Virus record (IMG/VR): IMGVR_UViG_3300045975_000184
Location: 1-55,613 of that record
DNA from: a virus
Reading direction: 5' to 3' (one strand)
DNA length: 55,613 nucleotides
How positions within the stretch are numbered: the first letter of the stretch is position 1; each line of letters opens with the position of its first letter. Both the position numbers and the translations under genes were made by a program. Positions 37,447-44,621 of the stretch are shown one piece after another. Under the pieces are notes generated by a model. The model searched no databases and was not told the origin of the DNA. It saw only the letters and a program-made list of their open reading frames with translations.

Positions 37447-37707
37447 TTAAAAATTTAATAGTCCACCAGGAGTATCTTTAGGTTCATCTAACCATTCATC
37501 ATAAATACGTATAATTTTACAGTCATACATATCTATTTGATTCTCTGAATCACGTATACCAAAAACAATTGTATCACCACTACAACGATATGAAAATTCA
37601 TGAGGATACTTTGAACGTGTCAAATCATCATATACTTGTTGTGCCCATACGTCTCTATTTTTTTCAGGAATCTCTACACCTACAAAATGATCCATTCTAA
37701 TTTTCAT
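37447..37707 (-). CDS. Hypothetical protein, 86 aa
   Basis: The start follows GGAGATATTATA (MKIRMDHFVGVEIPEK) and overlaps the upstream gene by 11 bases; a longer frame to 37764 is rejected. The protein is acidic and mixed. A second palindrome-like sequence, ATTAAAAATTTAAT (37446-37459), covers its last codons. Function unknown. Confidence 0.6.
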   Translation of the reverse strand: MKIRMDHFVGVEIPEKNRDVWAQQVYDDLTRSKYPHEFSYRCSGDTIVFGIRDSENQIDMYDCKIIRIYDEWLDEPKDTPGGLLNF

Positions 37708-38038
37708 TATAATATCTCCATACAGATAGTGGTACAGCCAACCATTCTTCTTCTGAAACACCATTCATTGTAACAAATGAAAAAAGCAATCCAGGTTGCT
37801 TATTTTGTTCTAGTGCTGCTTTACGTATTTTGTGTAGATATTCCTTCTTGAGAGTTATAGATTCATGGGTACTTGTTTTTAATTCTAAAAGAAGATCTCC
37901 AATAAGTAAATCTCCTTTCTTTGCTTGAGATCCAGAACCAGGAGTTAATTGTCCTTGTAGTGCTTTGCTCGCTTTTTTCTCGTAGTTCTTTCCTCCTTTG
38001 CCTGTGTCTGTGATAATCCATTTATTCTTCTTCAACAA
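37697..38038 (-). CDS. PD-(D/E)XK nuclease, Holliday-junction-resolvase-like, 113 aa
   Basis: The core KGDLLIGDLLLELKTS, after GSGSQAKK, carries the D...E-x-K signature. Its size and the G-S-G-x-x-x-K-G-D start fit small resolvase/VRR-type nucleases. RuvC is already encoded in the window, so this may act on another structure. It directly follows recA (17-base overlap). Confidence 0.7.
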   Translation of the reverse strand: MLKKNKWIITDTGKGGKNYEKKASKALQGQLTPGSGSQAKKGDLLIGDLLLELKTSTHESITLKKEYLHKIRKAALEQNKQPGLLFSFVTMNGVSEEEWLAVPLSVWRYYNEN

Positions 38039-39041
38039 AGTGTGTTTGTCCTGCTTCTATAAGCTGTTGTTGTACGTAACATTTCCATTCAGAATCGTTT
38101 ACAATATCATCTTTCAAGGCTTTTTGTGAATTATATTCTCTCCCTAAGCATATCGTAGTTGTTCCTAACTTCCCTAACAGATTGAACGACTTCAAATATT
38201 TCAACATCAAATCTGCATCATCATTCTTCCCTGCTTTAATAGATCCATTATTCAACAAACCAATCTCAAATTCAATGTGATTTAACACAGTTTTCATTTT
38301 ACTTTTTTTAACTGTTAAATTCACTTGATGCTTTGATGCAATATTCGGATTGACTTCTTTATAGATTACTGGTTTTCCTGATATACGTAAATTCAATGAA
38401 GGTGCATGTTCTACCATAGCTCCACCAGGAGCATACTCAGGATTACCATACATCACACCTATCTTTTGTCGTACTTGATTGATACACAACAAAGTAGGAT
38501 AATAGTCCTTTTTACTTTGTTCTAATTGTGCGTGTATAGCTTTTCGGAGAATTTTTGTAATGATACCTGAAGAACCAGCAACTATTTGCTTATCTCCATA
38601 CGATTCTATTTCATTTGTTGTAATGATTGCTCCTAGCGAATCAATCACACCAAAATCAATATCATCACAATTCATCAATCCATCTACTATATCAACAATC
38701 TGCTCTCCATTAGCAGGTTGAAACACCATTAAATTATTTAATTCGATACCTAATGAAGTAGCCCAATTCACATCAAAGGTATTTTCAGTATCTACATAAA
38801 AACATTTCTTCCCTGTGCGCTGTAATTCTCCTGTAATTGACAACGCTAAAGTTGTTTTCGCAGAATCTTTCGGACCATAGACATGTGTAATTTTCCCCAA
38901 CGGAATACCACCACCTAACATAAAATCAATGGGGAAAATTCCAGAGGATAACTTTTCCCCTTCTTTCAGTTCACTACCCATTGAATATATTTTCTCTCCA
39001 TGATGCTTTTTTAAAAATTTCAGTATGTCATCAGAAACCAA
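38022..39041 (-). CDS. recA: RecA-like recombinase, 339 aa
   Basis: The recombinase core is intact: Walker A at residues 56-64 (GPKDSAKTT), Walker B near FGVIDSLGAI, and the LLCINQVRQKIGVMYGNPE loop. It begins at a TTG codon 7 bases after AGGAG. Walker A normally has G just before K; here it is A61, so nucleotide handling may differ. The palindrome at 38728-38742 is translated as LNNL. RecA would catalyse strand exchange in phage replication and repair. Confidence 0.9.
   Translation of the reverse strand: MVSDDILKFLKKHHGEKIYSMGSELKEGEKLSSGIFPIDFMLGGGIPLGKITHVYGPKDSAKTTLALSITGELQRTGKKCFYVDTENTFDVNWATSLGIELNNLMVFQPANGEQIVDIVDGLMNCDDIDFGVIDSLGAIITTNEIESYGDKQIVAGSSGIITKILRKAIHAQLEQSKKDYYPTLLCINQVRQKIGVMYGNPEYAPGGAMVEHAPSLNLRISGKPVIYKEVNPNIASKHQVNLTVKKSKMKTVLNHIEFEIGLLNNGSIKAGKNDDADLMLKYLKSFNLLGKLGTTTICLGREYNSQKALKDDIVNDSEWKCYVQQQLIEAGQTHFVEEE
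38728..38742. repeat. P15 palindrome, exact, in gene
   Basis: Translated as LNNL in RecA. Confidence 0.9.
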
Positions 39042-39135
39042 TGTATACTCCTATGTGATAAGGTTAAAAATAAATGGAACAGATCTAAAGGTGGAGATCG
39101 TATCAATACTACCATGTATTTCCCTTATCAATCAT

Positions 39136-40146
39136 CTACCACTCTAATGTTTCTTCTTCCATATCAATAGTTACTTCTTCTTGTTGTACTGTGGCGACTT
39201 TACCTCCTTTCTGTTGTGGCTTTACATTATTCGTAGACTTGTACCCTATACCGAGTTCAAGCAATTGCTCTGGAGTATATACAAACAAATCTTCATCATA
39301 GTTTGCAGGAGAAAAATTATACTCCTTTCCACAGATCTTTTTCAACTCTGCAAGAGAACGTTTACCCATAAAGGTAAAGACATCACCTACTCTTGGTGCT
39401 TTGTCTTTCTTACTACGTCCAATGTTCACTAATTGTCCTTTTAGTGAACCCCCGAATTTCTTAGCACGCATAAACAATTCTTCACGTGTGCCACTGGTTG
39501 CAATGAACAATTGCTTCTGGTTCTCATAGACAACTGAAGGATCTTTTCTGGATTGAATAGGCGTATGATTAATAATGGTAAAGACACAAACATACGTCCC
39601 TTTTGCACCAGAATTACATGCAGGACAATCACCATGCTTTCTTTTAGGACATTGAAAAGAAAGCCATGTTGTTCCTGTCTGTACGGTATGTTGTAGATAG
39701 AAAGGAACATCAAATAACTCTACACCATCTTCAGTTACAACATCACCATCTAAAAACGTAACATCTCTTTCTTCACCTACAGGAATCCAAAAAGGCCATA
39801 ATTGAGTAGCTGTGACTTCTCCATTTGCCTTTTTGTCTGCTGCTGCTTTTTGATTTTTCTGGATCTGAGCCATTTCTTTTGCAGAAATTAAATTTGCCAT
39901 ATGTTTCTTCTCTTGTTTAATCGGTTGTACAGGGAGGTATATTACAGTATTTTTCTCACCTATAGCACTGTCTTTCTCCTTTATTTGAGGCATCTTATAC
40001 AACGTATACGTTTTTTTATGAAATGAATCTAAATGTTTAAACTTTCCTTCTTTTAAATAATTTAATAAAGAAGCTGTTAATACTGTTCCATCTGGCAACG
40101 TGTATGTACATTCCTCTGGATTGTATGTAACGGAGAAGTGCTGCAT
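39136..40146 (-). CDS. Single-stranded DNA-binding protein-like, up to 336 aa
   Basis: The C-terminal part resembles phage SSBs: a zinc-type CPKRKHGDCPAC site, an alternating strand region and an acidic end (EEVTIDMEEETLEW) that usually contacts partner proteins. The ATG at 40146 lies only about 2 bases after the predicted promoter start point, so this mRNA would be nearly leaderless. An internal ATG (MANLISAKEMAQ) at 39900 after a GAGAAG site is a possible second start of about 254 aa. The N-terminal 82 residues are of unknown role. It lies in the replication block. Confidence 0.75.
   Translation of the reverse strand: MQHFSVTYNPEECTYTLPDGTVLTASLLNYLKEGKFKHLDSFHKKTYTLYKMPQIKEKDSAIGEKNTVIYLPVQPIKQEKKHMANLISAKEMAQIQKNQKAAADKKANGEVTATQLWPFWIPVGEERDVTFLDGDVVTEDGVELFDVPFYLQHTVQTGTTWLSFQCPKRKHGDCPACNSGAKGTYVCVFTIINHTPIQSRKDPSVVYENQKQLFIATSGTREELFMRAKKFGGSLKGQLVNIGRSKKDKAPRVGDVFTFMGKRSLAELKKICGKEYNFSPANYDEDLFVYTPEQLLELGIGYKSTNNVKPQQKGGKVATVQQEEVTIDMEEETLEW
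40052..40066. repeat. P15 palindrome, one mismatch, in gene
   Basis: Translated as LLNYL about 80 bases into the SSB-like gene, downstream of its promoter. Confidence 0.75.
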
Positions 40147-40154
40147 ATAGTATA

Positions 40155-40183
40155 AGTATACCCCTTTATAACAATTTTGTCAA
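40155..40183 (-). promoter_or_regulatory. Consensus sigma-70 promoter, nearly leaderless
   Basis: TTGACA (40183-40178), 17 bases, TATACT (40160-40155). The expected start point (about 40148) is 2 bases before the ATG at 40146, so either the mRNA is leaderless or translation begins further in. Confidence 0.75.
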
Positions 40184-40195
40184 GTGAGAAATTCC

Positions 40196-41041
40196 CTACC
40201 ACAATAATTCTTTCTGGAAAACTTGTTCCAATGTCTCTACACTTGCGTCACCTGGATCTTTAATTTCTCCTGGTAAACGTAAGTGTCGTACATTATTCTT
40301 TCCAAAGTAATTCGATACTTTCCTTCTGGCATTATCACCAGCAACGTCATTATCGTACAATGTAAACACATATGGAGTAGTATGAATACGTTTCAGTTTT
40401 GTATGTGTGAGTTGAGATCCTAATGATGCAAGTACGTTAGATTTTACTTCATATACACGTGCAGCATCAAATAGTCCTTCAACTAATATAACTGGTTCAT
40501 TCAAATCTACCCAATGTTCCCCTAACCATATGTGACCATTTGATTCACCATACCAAGGATACACAAAATACTTTGGTAGTGAAATAAGAGAACGTCCTAC
40601 AAAACCTACTAACTTCCCTACAAAATTCCGTATAGGAACTCCTATACGATGTTTAGAACTATCATATCGAAAATCAAATAGTATCCGTATATCTGCTCGT
40701 ACTTTCCTTTTGTCTAAATAAGGATGGGTATAGTTTCTTTTCAATGTTTTTAGAAAATGTTCTGGATATATTATATCTTCTTTTTCTTGTTGTGGGCTTT
40801 CAATTAATGTTGTACTTGGTTCAACGTGATAATTAAATAATTTAATCACATCTCCATTTTCCCCACACGTGAAACAATTATACCGTCCACTTGTTGAAAT
40901 ACCGAAGGAGAAATGGGTATCTGTTCCATGTGCATGTTTTTCTTTTGCCCAAGGGCAAGAGAGATTTACCCATTTCCCCGATACTTTGTATGAACCTAAT
41001 TCTTTTTCTTTGATTAGTTCTATGATGGTTGCTATTTCCAT
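40196..41041 (-). CDS. DNA primase (CHC2 zinc, Toprim), 281 aa
   Basis: The zinc motif is CPWAKEKHAHG...CFTCG (C29 to C59). The Toprim part shows VILVEGLFDAA (E188) and TLYDNDVAGDNA (D230, D232). It makes RNA primers for replication. The palindrome at 40832-40846 is translated as VIKLFNY. It overlaps the helicase gene by one base, so primase and helicase are made together, as in many phages. Confidence 0.9.
   Translation of the reverse strand: MEIATIIELIKEKELGSYKVSGKWVNLSCPWAKEKHAHGTDTHFSFGISTSGRYNCFTCGENGDVIKLFNYHVEPSTTLIESPQQEKEDIIYPEHFLKTLKRNYTHPYLDKRKVRADIRILFDFRYDSSKHRIGVPIRNFVGKLVGFVGRSLISLPKYFVYPWYGESNGHIWLGEHWVDLNEPVILVEGLFDAARVYEVKSNVLASLGSQLTHTKLKRIHTTPYVFTLYDNDVAGDNARRKVSNYFGKNNVRHLRLPGEIKDPGDASVETLEQVFQKELLW
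40832..40846. repeat. P15 palindrome, exact, in gene
   Basis: Translated as IKLFN in the primase. Confidence 0.9.
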
Positions 41042-42261
41042 CAGAAATAATCCCCTATCTTAATAATATCCTGATTGAATGTAGAGAAATCTATTCCATC
41101 ACTGATACTCCAATTAATTAATCCTTCTCCTAATTGTCCATCTCTTGCTTTAAGTACCTGTATCTTTCTCCGAAAGTCTTTATCCAGATCTGTATTAGGA
41201 CTGAGAGCTAATACTACAGAAGATAACTGTGCTATATCATCAGAGTAGTATATGTTTGTTGCAGATATTTCTTTTTTCTTTTCTGCATCTCTATTCAATT
41301 GCCATGAGGCAAATATTGGTATGTTCAACCCTAATGAATATCCTTTCAGTTCTTCTGCTACGAGAGCATAGCGTTCTGTTTTTGCTAGGTATTTATCTAT
41401 GCGTAATAAATATGCTCCATCAACAAATATCATCTGAGCACCAAAGGATTGTGCTTTCGCGTATACAGATTCTACAGGTACTCTAAAATCATGATGGAGT
41501 TTAAATGGACACGTTTTATTGGATAAACGTTTCATTAAATCATTAAACTCTTTCCAATCTTTTTTATCTAATGCTCCTTGAAGGATTTTGTTGAGATTGA
41601 TATTTGTATTTAATGCTACCAATCTCTGTGCTATTCTTTTTGCGGGCATTTCTAATGAGATAAACAATATCGGTATCTTATAGGTGTTCCATATATAATT
41701 TGCTATATGAAGCATGAAGAAGGTTTTTCCTATATTCAACCGTGCTACAATAGAAACAAGATCACCACCAGTAAAACCATTGATAAGTGCATCTAACCAA
41801 TCATATCCTAACTTATATAACTGTTGTTCTCCTGTTGCAACAGCTTTCATACTATCAACAAGAACATCTTTTGCATGAGCGAAATCTATAGAAGAATCAG
41901 GTTTTGCTTTTTTAATTTCTAAAATATGAGCAAGTAACTTATCTACAGCTAATGATGGATCATATTTCTCTTTTTGAAGGTATGGAGAACATATCGTATT
42001 AATAGCTAACAGTTGATTATGAACATATTGATCTTTGAGTTTGTTATAATAAAACTCAAATTCGCCATTTGCTAATGGTAATGATACCCCATGTTCATCT
42101 TGTACAACTTCATACGTAGGAAACGTATGATATTTAAAATAGTAATCCCTAATGAACTGATACACGTCACTAGAAAATAACATAGGAGTCATTTCATCAA
42201 ACAAGGCTTTTTTGTCTGCTTGCATGAGAAATGCAGATAAACAAGCTAATTCAGTATTCAA
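41041..42261 (-). CDS. Replicative DNA helicase, DnaB/RecA-fold type, 406 aa
   Basis: Walker A is ARLNIGKT (173-180), as in phage DnaB-like helicases where A replaces the first G. MIFVDGAYLL is the Walker B region, and FASWQLNRD fits the following motif. The hexameric helicase unwinds the template ahead of the polymerase. It is translated with the primase. The start follows GGAGATGGATA. Confidence 0.9.
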   Translation of the reverse strand: MNTELACLSAFLMQADKKALFDEMTPMLFSSDVYQFIRDYYFKYHTFPTYEVVQDEHGVSLPLANGEFEFYYNKLKDQYVHNQLLAINTICSPYLQKEKYDPSLAVDKLLAHILEIKKAKPDSSIDFAHAKDVLVDSMKAVATGEQQLYKLGYDWLDALINGFTGGDLVSIVARLNIGKTFFMLHIANYIWNTYKIPILFISLEMPAKRIAQRLVALNTNINLNKILQGALDKKDWKEFNDLMKRLSNKTCPFKLHHDFRVPVESVYAKAQSFGAQMIFVDGAYLLRIDKYLAKTERYALVAEELKGYSLGLNIPIFASWQLNRDAEKKKEISATNIYYSDDIAQLSSVVLALSPNTDLDKDFRRKIQVLKARDGQLGEGLINWSISDGIDFSTFNQDIIKIGDYF

Positions 42262-42275
42262 TTATCCATCTCCTG

Positions 42276-42290
42276 ATTAAATTATTTTAT
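42276..42290. repeat. P15 palindrome, one mismatch
   Basis: ATTAAATTATTTTAT over the stop of 42277-42786, before the helicase ribosome site. Confidence 0.7.
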
Positions 42291-42786
42291 AGTTGTTCAA
42301 CAGATAATTGTACAGATCTTTTGGATAGATTTGTTGGAACCTCATTTTATCTTGTATATCAACTACACAATGAAAAGGAGGATTATATAGATATTGTATT
42401 ATCTGTGATTTTATATTAACATCTATATGTTCTAACCCATATAAAAATACAATCTGTGGTTGTGTATCATTTTCAAAAAGAGCAACAAGAGTATAAGGAT
42501 TTACTAATCTTGCATCAATAAGATACCGTATGAGTATCCCTATCATATATGAAAAACGTTCTATAGGATCTACAAGATCATATAATATTCCTTTTTTTCC
42601 TTCGGGCAAAGAATAGGATTGTGTTTGGTAATTAAATAAATAATTAATTATCCATACAAAATCTTCTTCTGTACAATATTCCTTGGCCGAATTTAAAATA
42701 TAATAAGGAGAGATGTTTGCTAATCGTGCATATTTTTCCACATTTTGTACGATCTTTTGTTGAATGGGATTTTGGAATGACATCAT
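42277..42786 (-). CDS. Hypothetical helical protein, 169 aa
   Basis: A helical protein with several aromatic clusters (EYCTEEDFVWIINYLFNYQTQ). It carries its own strong promoter at 42817-42845 and an AGGAGG ribosome site, and it is first in the helicase-primase unit. A one-mismatch palindrome covers its stop codon. It might be a helicase loader by position, but no motif proves it. Confidence 0.6.
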   Translation of the reverse strand: MMSFQNPIQQKIVQNVEKYARLANISPYYILNSAKEYCTEEDFVWIINYLFNYQTQSYSLPEGKKGILYDLVDPIERFSYMIGILIRYLIDARLVNPYTLVALFENDTQPQIVFLYGLEHIDVNIKSQIIQYLYNPPFHCVVDIQDKMRFQQIYPKDLYNYLLNNYKII

Positions 42787-42816
42787 CTATGAACCTCCTG
42801 TAGTAGTGGTACATTA

Positions 42817-42845
42817 ATTATACCACATGAAATCATTTATGTCAA
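42817..42845 (-). promoter_or_regulatory. Perfect sigma-70 promoter
   Basis: TTGACA (42845-42840), 17 bases, TATAAT (42822-42817). It drives 42277-42786 and probably the helicase and primase genes. GTGGTA...TACCAC around the -10 box forms a short inverted repeat that may be an operator. Confidence 0.8.
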
Positions 42846-43244
42846 GTGAATCTTAGTCGATAATATGAATCCATATTTTTTTAATGGAGATAAATCTGTA
42901 TCAAAATTAAAAAACAAAAGATAGGAACTTTTATCTGCTTTCCAATACTCCGAATAGCACATCATCATGTATTGTGCTAGTGGTAACAATTTACTTTTCA
43001 ACAGATAATGTGCATTGTTCGTCAACATGCAGACTTTTGTTTGATTTAATACTGCTGTACGGACTTTTTGACCCCATGCACATAAAAACATCCATTCTTC
43101 ATCTTGTACATCAAGAAACGTAGGAACTCTCCAACGTATATCTAATCCTTTCAAATCATAATATTCTGTTGTCATGAGTGGATGATAATTTTTCTTCTTA
43201 GCATTTATCTCTAATCCTAAATAGTCAATAACGTTCTCTATCAT
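42837..43244 (-). CDS. Hypothetical protein, 135 aa
   Basis: A mixed protein beginning MIENVIDYLGLEINAKKKNYH after AAAAGGTGAATAT. Its middle has paired tryptophans (DEEWMFLCAWGQKV). The -35 box of the next promoter overlaps its last codons. Function unknown. Confidence 0.6.
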   Translation of the reverse strand: MIENVIDYLGLEINAKKKNYHPLMTTEYYDLKGLDIRWRVPTFLDVQDEEWMFLCAWGQKVRTAVLNQTKVCMLTNNAHYLLKSKLLPLAQYMMMCYSEYWKADKSSYLLFFNFDTDLSPLKKYGFILSTKIHLT

Positions 43245-43342
43245 ATATTCACCTTTTCATCATAAACCTCATTGAAAGGGCATTCAGAAATGCCCTTTTT
43301 TGTGTTAGTATATGAAATTCTAGCCACTTTTTTCCTAAACAT
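43241..43342 (-). CDS. Possible 33-aa peptide
   Basis: The frame from ATG 43342 (MFRKKVARISYTNTKKG) runs to an ATGA overlap with the next gene. It lacks a strong ribosome site and spans a 10-bp hairpin (43275-43298), which argues against coding. Listed only as a candidate. Confidence 0.2.
   Translation of the reverse strand: MFRKKVARISYTNTKKGISECPFNEVYDEKVNI
43275..43298. terminator. Hairpin with T run on plus strand
   Basis: AAAGGGCATT and AATGCCCTTT pair over CAGA. The T run follows on the plus strand, where no gene is transcribed, but the stem could also act on minus-strand RNA between 43370 and 43244. Confidence 0.5.
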
Positions 43343-43359
43343 GATAAATCATACTAGGC

Positions 43360-43374
43360 ATTAAATAATTTAAT
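43360..43374. repeat. P15 palindrome, exact
   Basis: Supplies the stop of the lipoprotein gene 43370-43930. Confidence 0.9.
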
Positions 43375-43930
43375 AGTGAAGGCATACACCAGGACAATAT
43401 GGTACTGTCGCATCTGCTATTGCTTGAAGAACATTCGTGAGTGGCACATAAACAACCTGTGACTCTATTTTTCCTTGTATAGTGGCTGTTTCTAATTCTT
43501 CTTCAAGTTTATATTGTAATAAACTAAAAAATTCTCGAAAACGTTGTTCTCGATACATTTCCATTTTTGTCCATACAATTTTTCTCCACATGAGATTTCG
43601 TATGTCTGTTACTAATCCTATTTCTGTTGGGCTAGTAACTCGTTGTGCTCTACGAACTTCAGTATATAAAATATGAGCAAATTCTCTGTTTATTCTCAAA
43701 TACTGAGATGTTGTTTGTGTAATAACATTCTCTACTAAACTATCAACACTAACACGTGCAACTGGTGGATTCTCTTGAACTGTTGGAACAGTTGTAACAA
43801 CAGGAGCAGTTGGAGTAGTAGGAGTCTTAGAAGAAGCATCAGGAGTAGCAATAACAGTTCGTGTGCATCCACTTAGAGCTAAACCTAAACACAAAATAAC
43901 TACTGCAACACTTACACCTAACATTTTCAT
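43370..43930 (-). CDS. Lipoprotein, 186 aa
   Basis: The signal MKMLGVSVAVVILCLGLALSGC ends in a lipobox (L-S-G-C). A Thr/Pro-rich linker (SSKTPTTPTAPVVTTVPTV) follows, then a helical domain with many charged residues. The protein should be anchored in a host membrane. The start follows AAAGGTGAATT next to a palindrome. Position after the tail fibre gene hints at an envelope role such as superinfection control; not proven. Confidence 0.75.
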   Translation of the reverse strand: MKMLGVSVAVVILCLGLALSGCTRTVIATPDASSKTPTTPTAPVVTTVPTVQENPPVARVSVDSLVENVITQTTSQYLRINREFAHILYTEVRRAQRVTSPTEIGLVTDIRNLMWRKIVWTKMEMYREQRFREFFSLLQYKLEEELETATIQGKIESQVVYVPLTNVLQAIADATVPYCPGVCLHY

Positions 43931-43944
43931 AATTCACCTTTCGA

Positions 43945-43959
43945 TTAAATTATTTAATA
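43945..43959. repeat. P15 palindrome, exact
   Basis: Between the GC hairpin 43962-43980 and the lipoprotein ribosome site. Confidence 0.9.
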
Positions 43960-43961
43960 AG

Positions 43962-43980
43962 CGGGGGATAAACCCCCGCA
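43962..43980 (-). terminator. Strong GC hairpin terminator
   Basis: GCGGGGG and CCCCCGC pair over ATAAA directly after the exported-protein gene 43987-44481. The palindrome 43945-43959 lies beside it. Confidence 0.65.
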
Positions 43981-43986
43981 TTCTAC

Positions 43987-44481
43987 TTAGTTAGACCAAA
44001 GCACTACAGTTGAATCATCAAGACGCCAAACATCATCAGTTGCATCATTACAATTCACAAGATTTGCATTCACTTGGGCGGTATGTAAACCTGGTTCTGG
44101 CACCACAACAACACCTGTTGCCGAAGCACTTACCCATCCATTAATATCATTGACTCCACGTGATGTACAAAATGCATTATCTGTTGTTTGTGTTGGAGAA
44201 ACTTGTACTCCATCCACAACCAAATCAATATTCAACCAGGAAAAATTATCTGGTGATTTAACAGAACATTCTCCTGTATACCCAAAAACAACACGTTGAT
44301 AATCACGTGTGGTAACAAAACGCAATGTGTGTAAATTAACAACAGGTACACACGATGCTGCGCCTACACCTACTTGAACTGCTGTTGTACTTGTTCTGGT
44401 TGCAATGACATCAGCAAAAGACACTTGAGCAAACAAGAGACATGAAAGAATCGTTCCAATACTTATCATCCATTTTTTCAT
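43987..44481 (-). CDS. Exported protein, 164 aa
   Basis: The start is the ATG after AAAGGAGTTTTT (MKKWMISIGTILSCLLFAQ), giving a signal peptide that ends near SFA. The mature part is beta-rich (TRTSTTAVQVGVGAASCV) with cysteine pairs. A longer frame to 44511 begins in a palindrome and is rejected. A GCGGGGG...CCCCCGC terminator follows. Confidence 0.7.
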   Translation of the reverse strand: MKKWMISIGTILSCLLFAQVSFADVIATRTSTTAVQVGVGAASCVPVVNLHTLRFVTTRDYQRVVFGYTGECSVKSPDNFSWLNIDLVVDGVQVSPTQTTDNAFCTSRGVNDINGWVSASATGVVVVPEPGLHTAQVNANLVNCNDATDDVWRLDDSTVVLWSN

Positions 44482-44510
44482 AAAAACTCCTTTAATATAA
44501 TTCTTACACA

Positions 44511-44525
44511 ATTAAATAATTTAAT
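44511..44525. repeat. P15 palindrome, exact
   Basis: Upstream of the exported-protein gene, 30 bases from its ATG. Confidence 0.9.
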
Positions 44526-44588
44526 CCCTATGCCTAATTCCCTCTGAAATCTGTCCTCTCCTTTCATTTCATGATTAATCATTTCTTA

Positions 44589-44613
44589 TTTGTGCAATAG
44601 GCTGTTGCACAAA
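44589..44613 (-). terminator. Hairpin terminator after the tail fibre gene
   Basis: TTTGTGCAA and TTGCACAAA pair over a 7-base loop, 8 bases after the fibre stop codon. It probably ends the structural transcript. Confidence 0.6.
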
Positions 44614-44621
44614 TAATTTAA

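Noticed and set aside
39042-39135. A 31-codon frame after AAGGGAAATAC between SSB and recA
   Set aside because: It overlaps the recA start in another frame and has unlikely composition; kept out for lack of support.
42631-42650. ATTAAATAAATAATTAAT as a palindrome copy
   Set aside because: Contains a 3-base insertion between the arms, so it was not counted.
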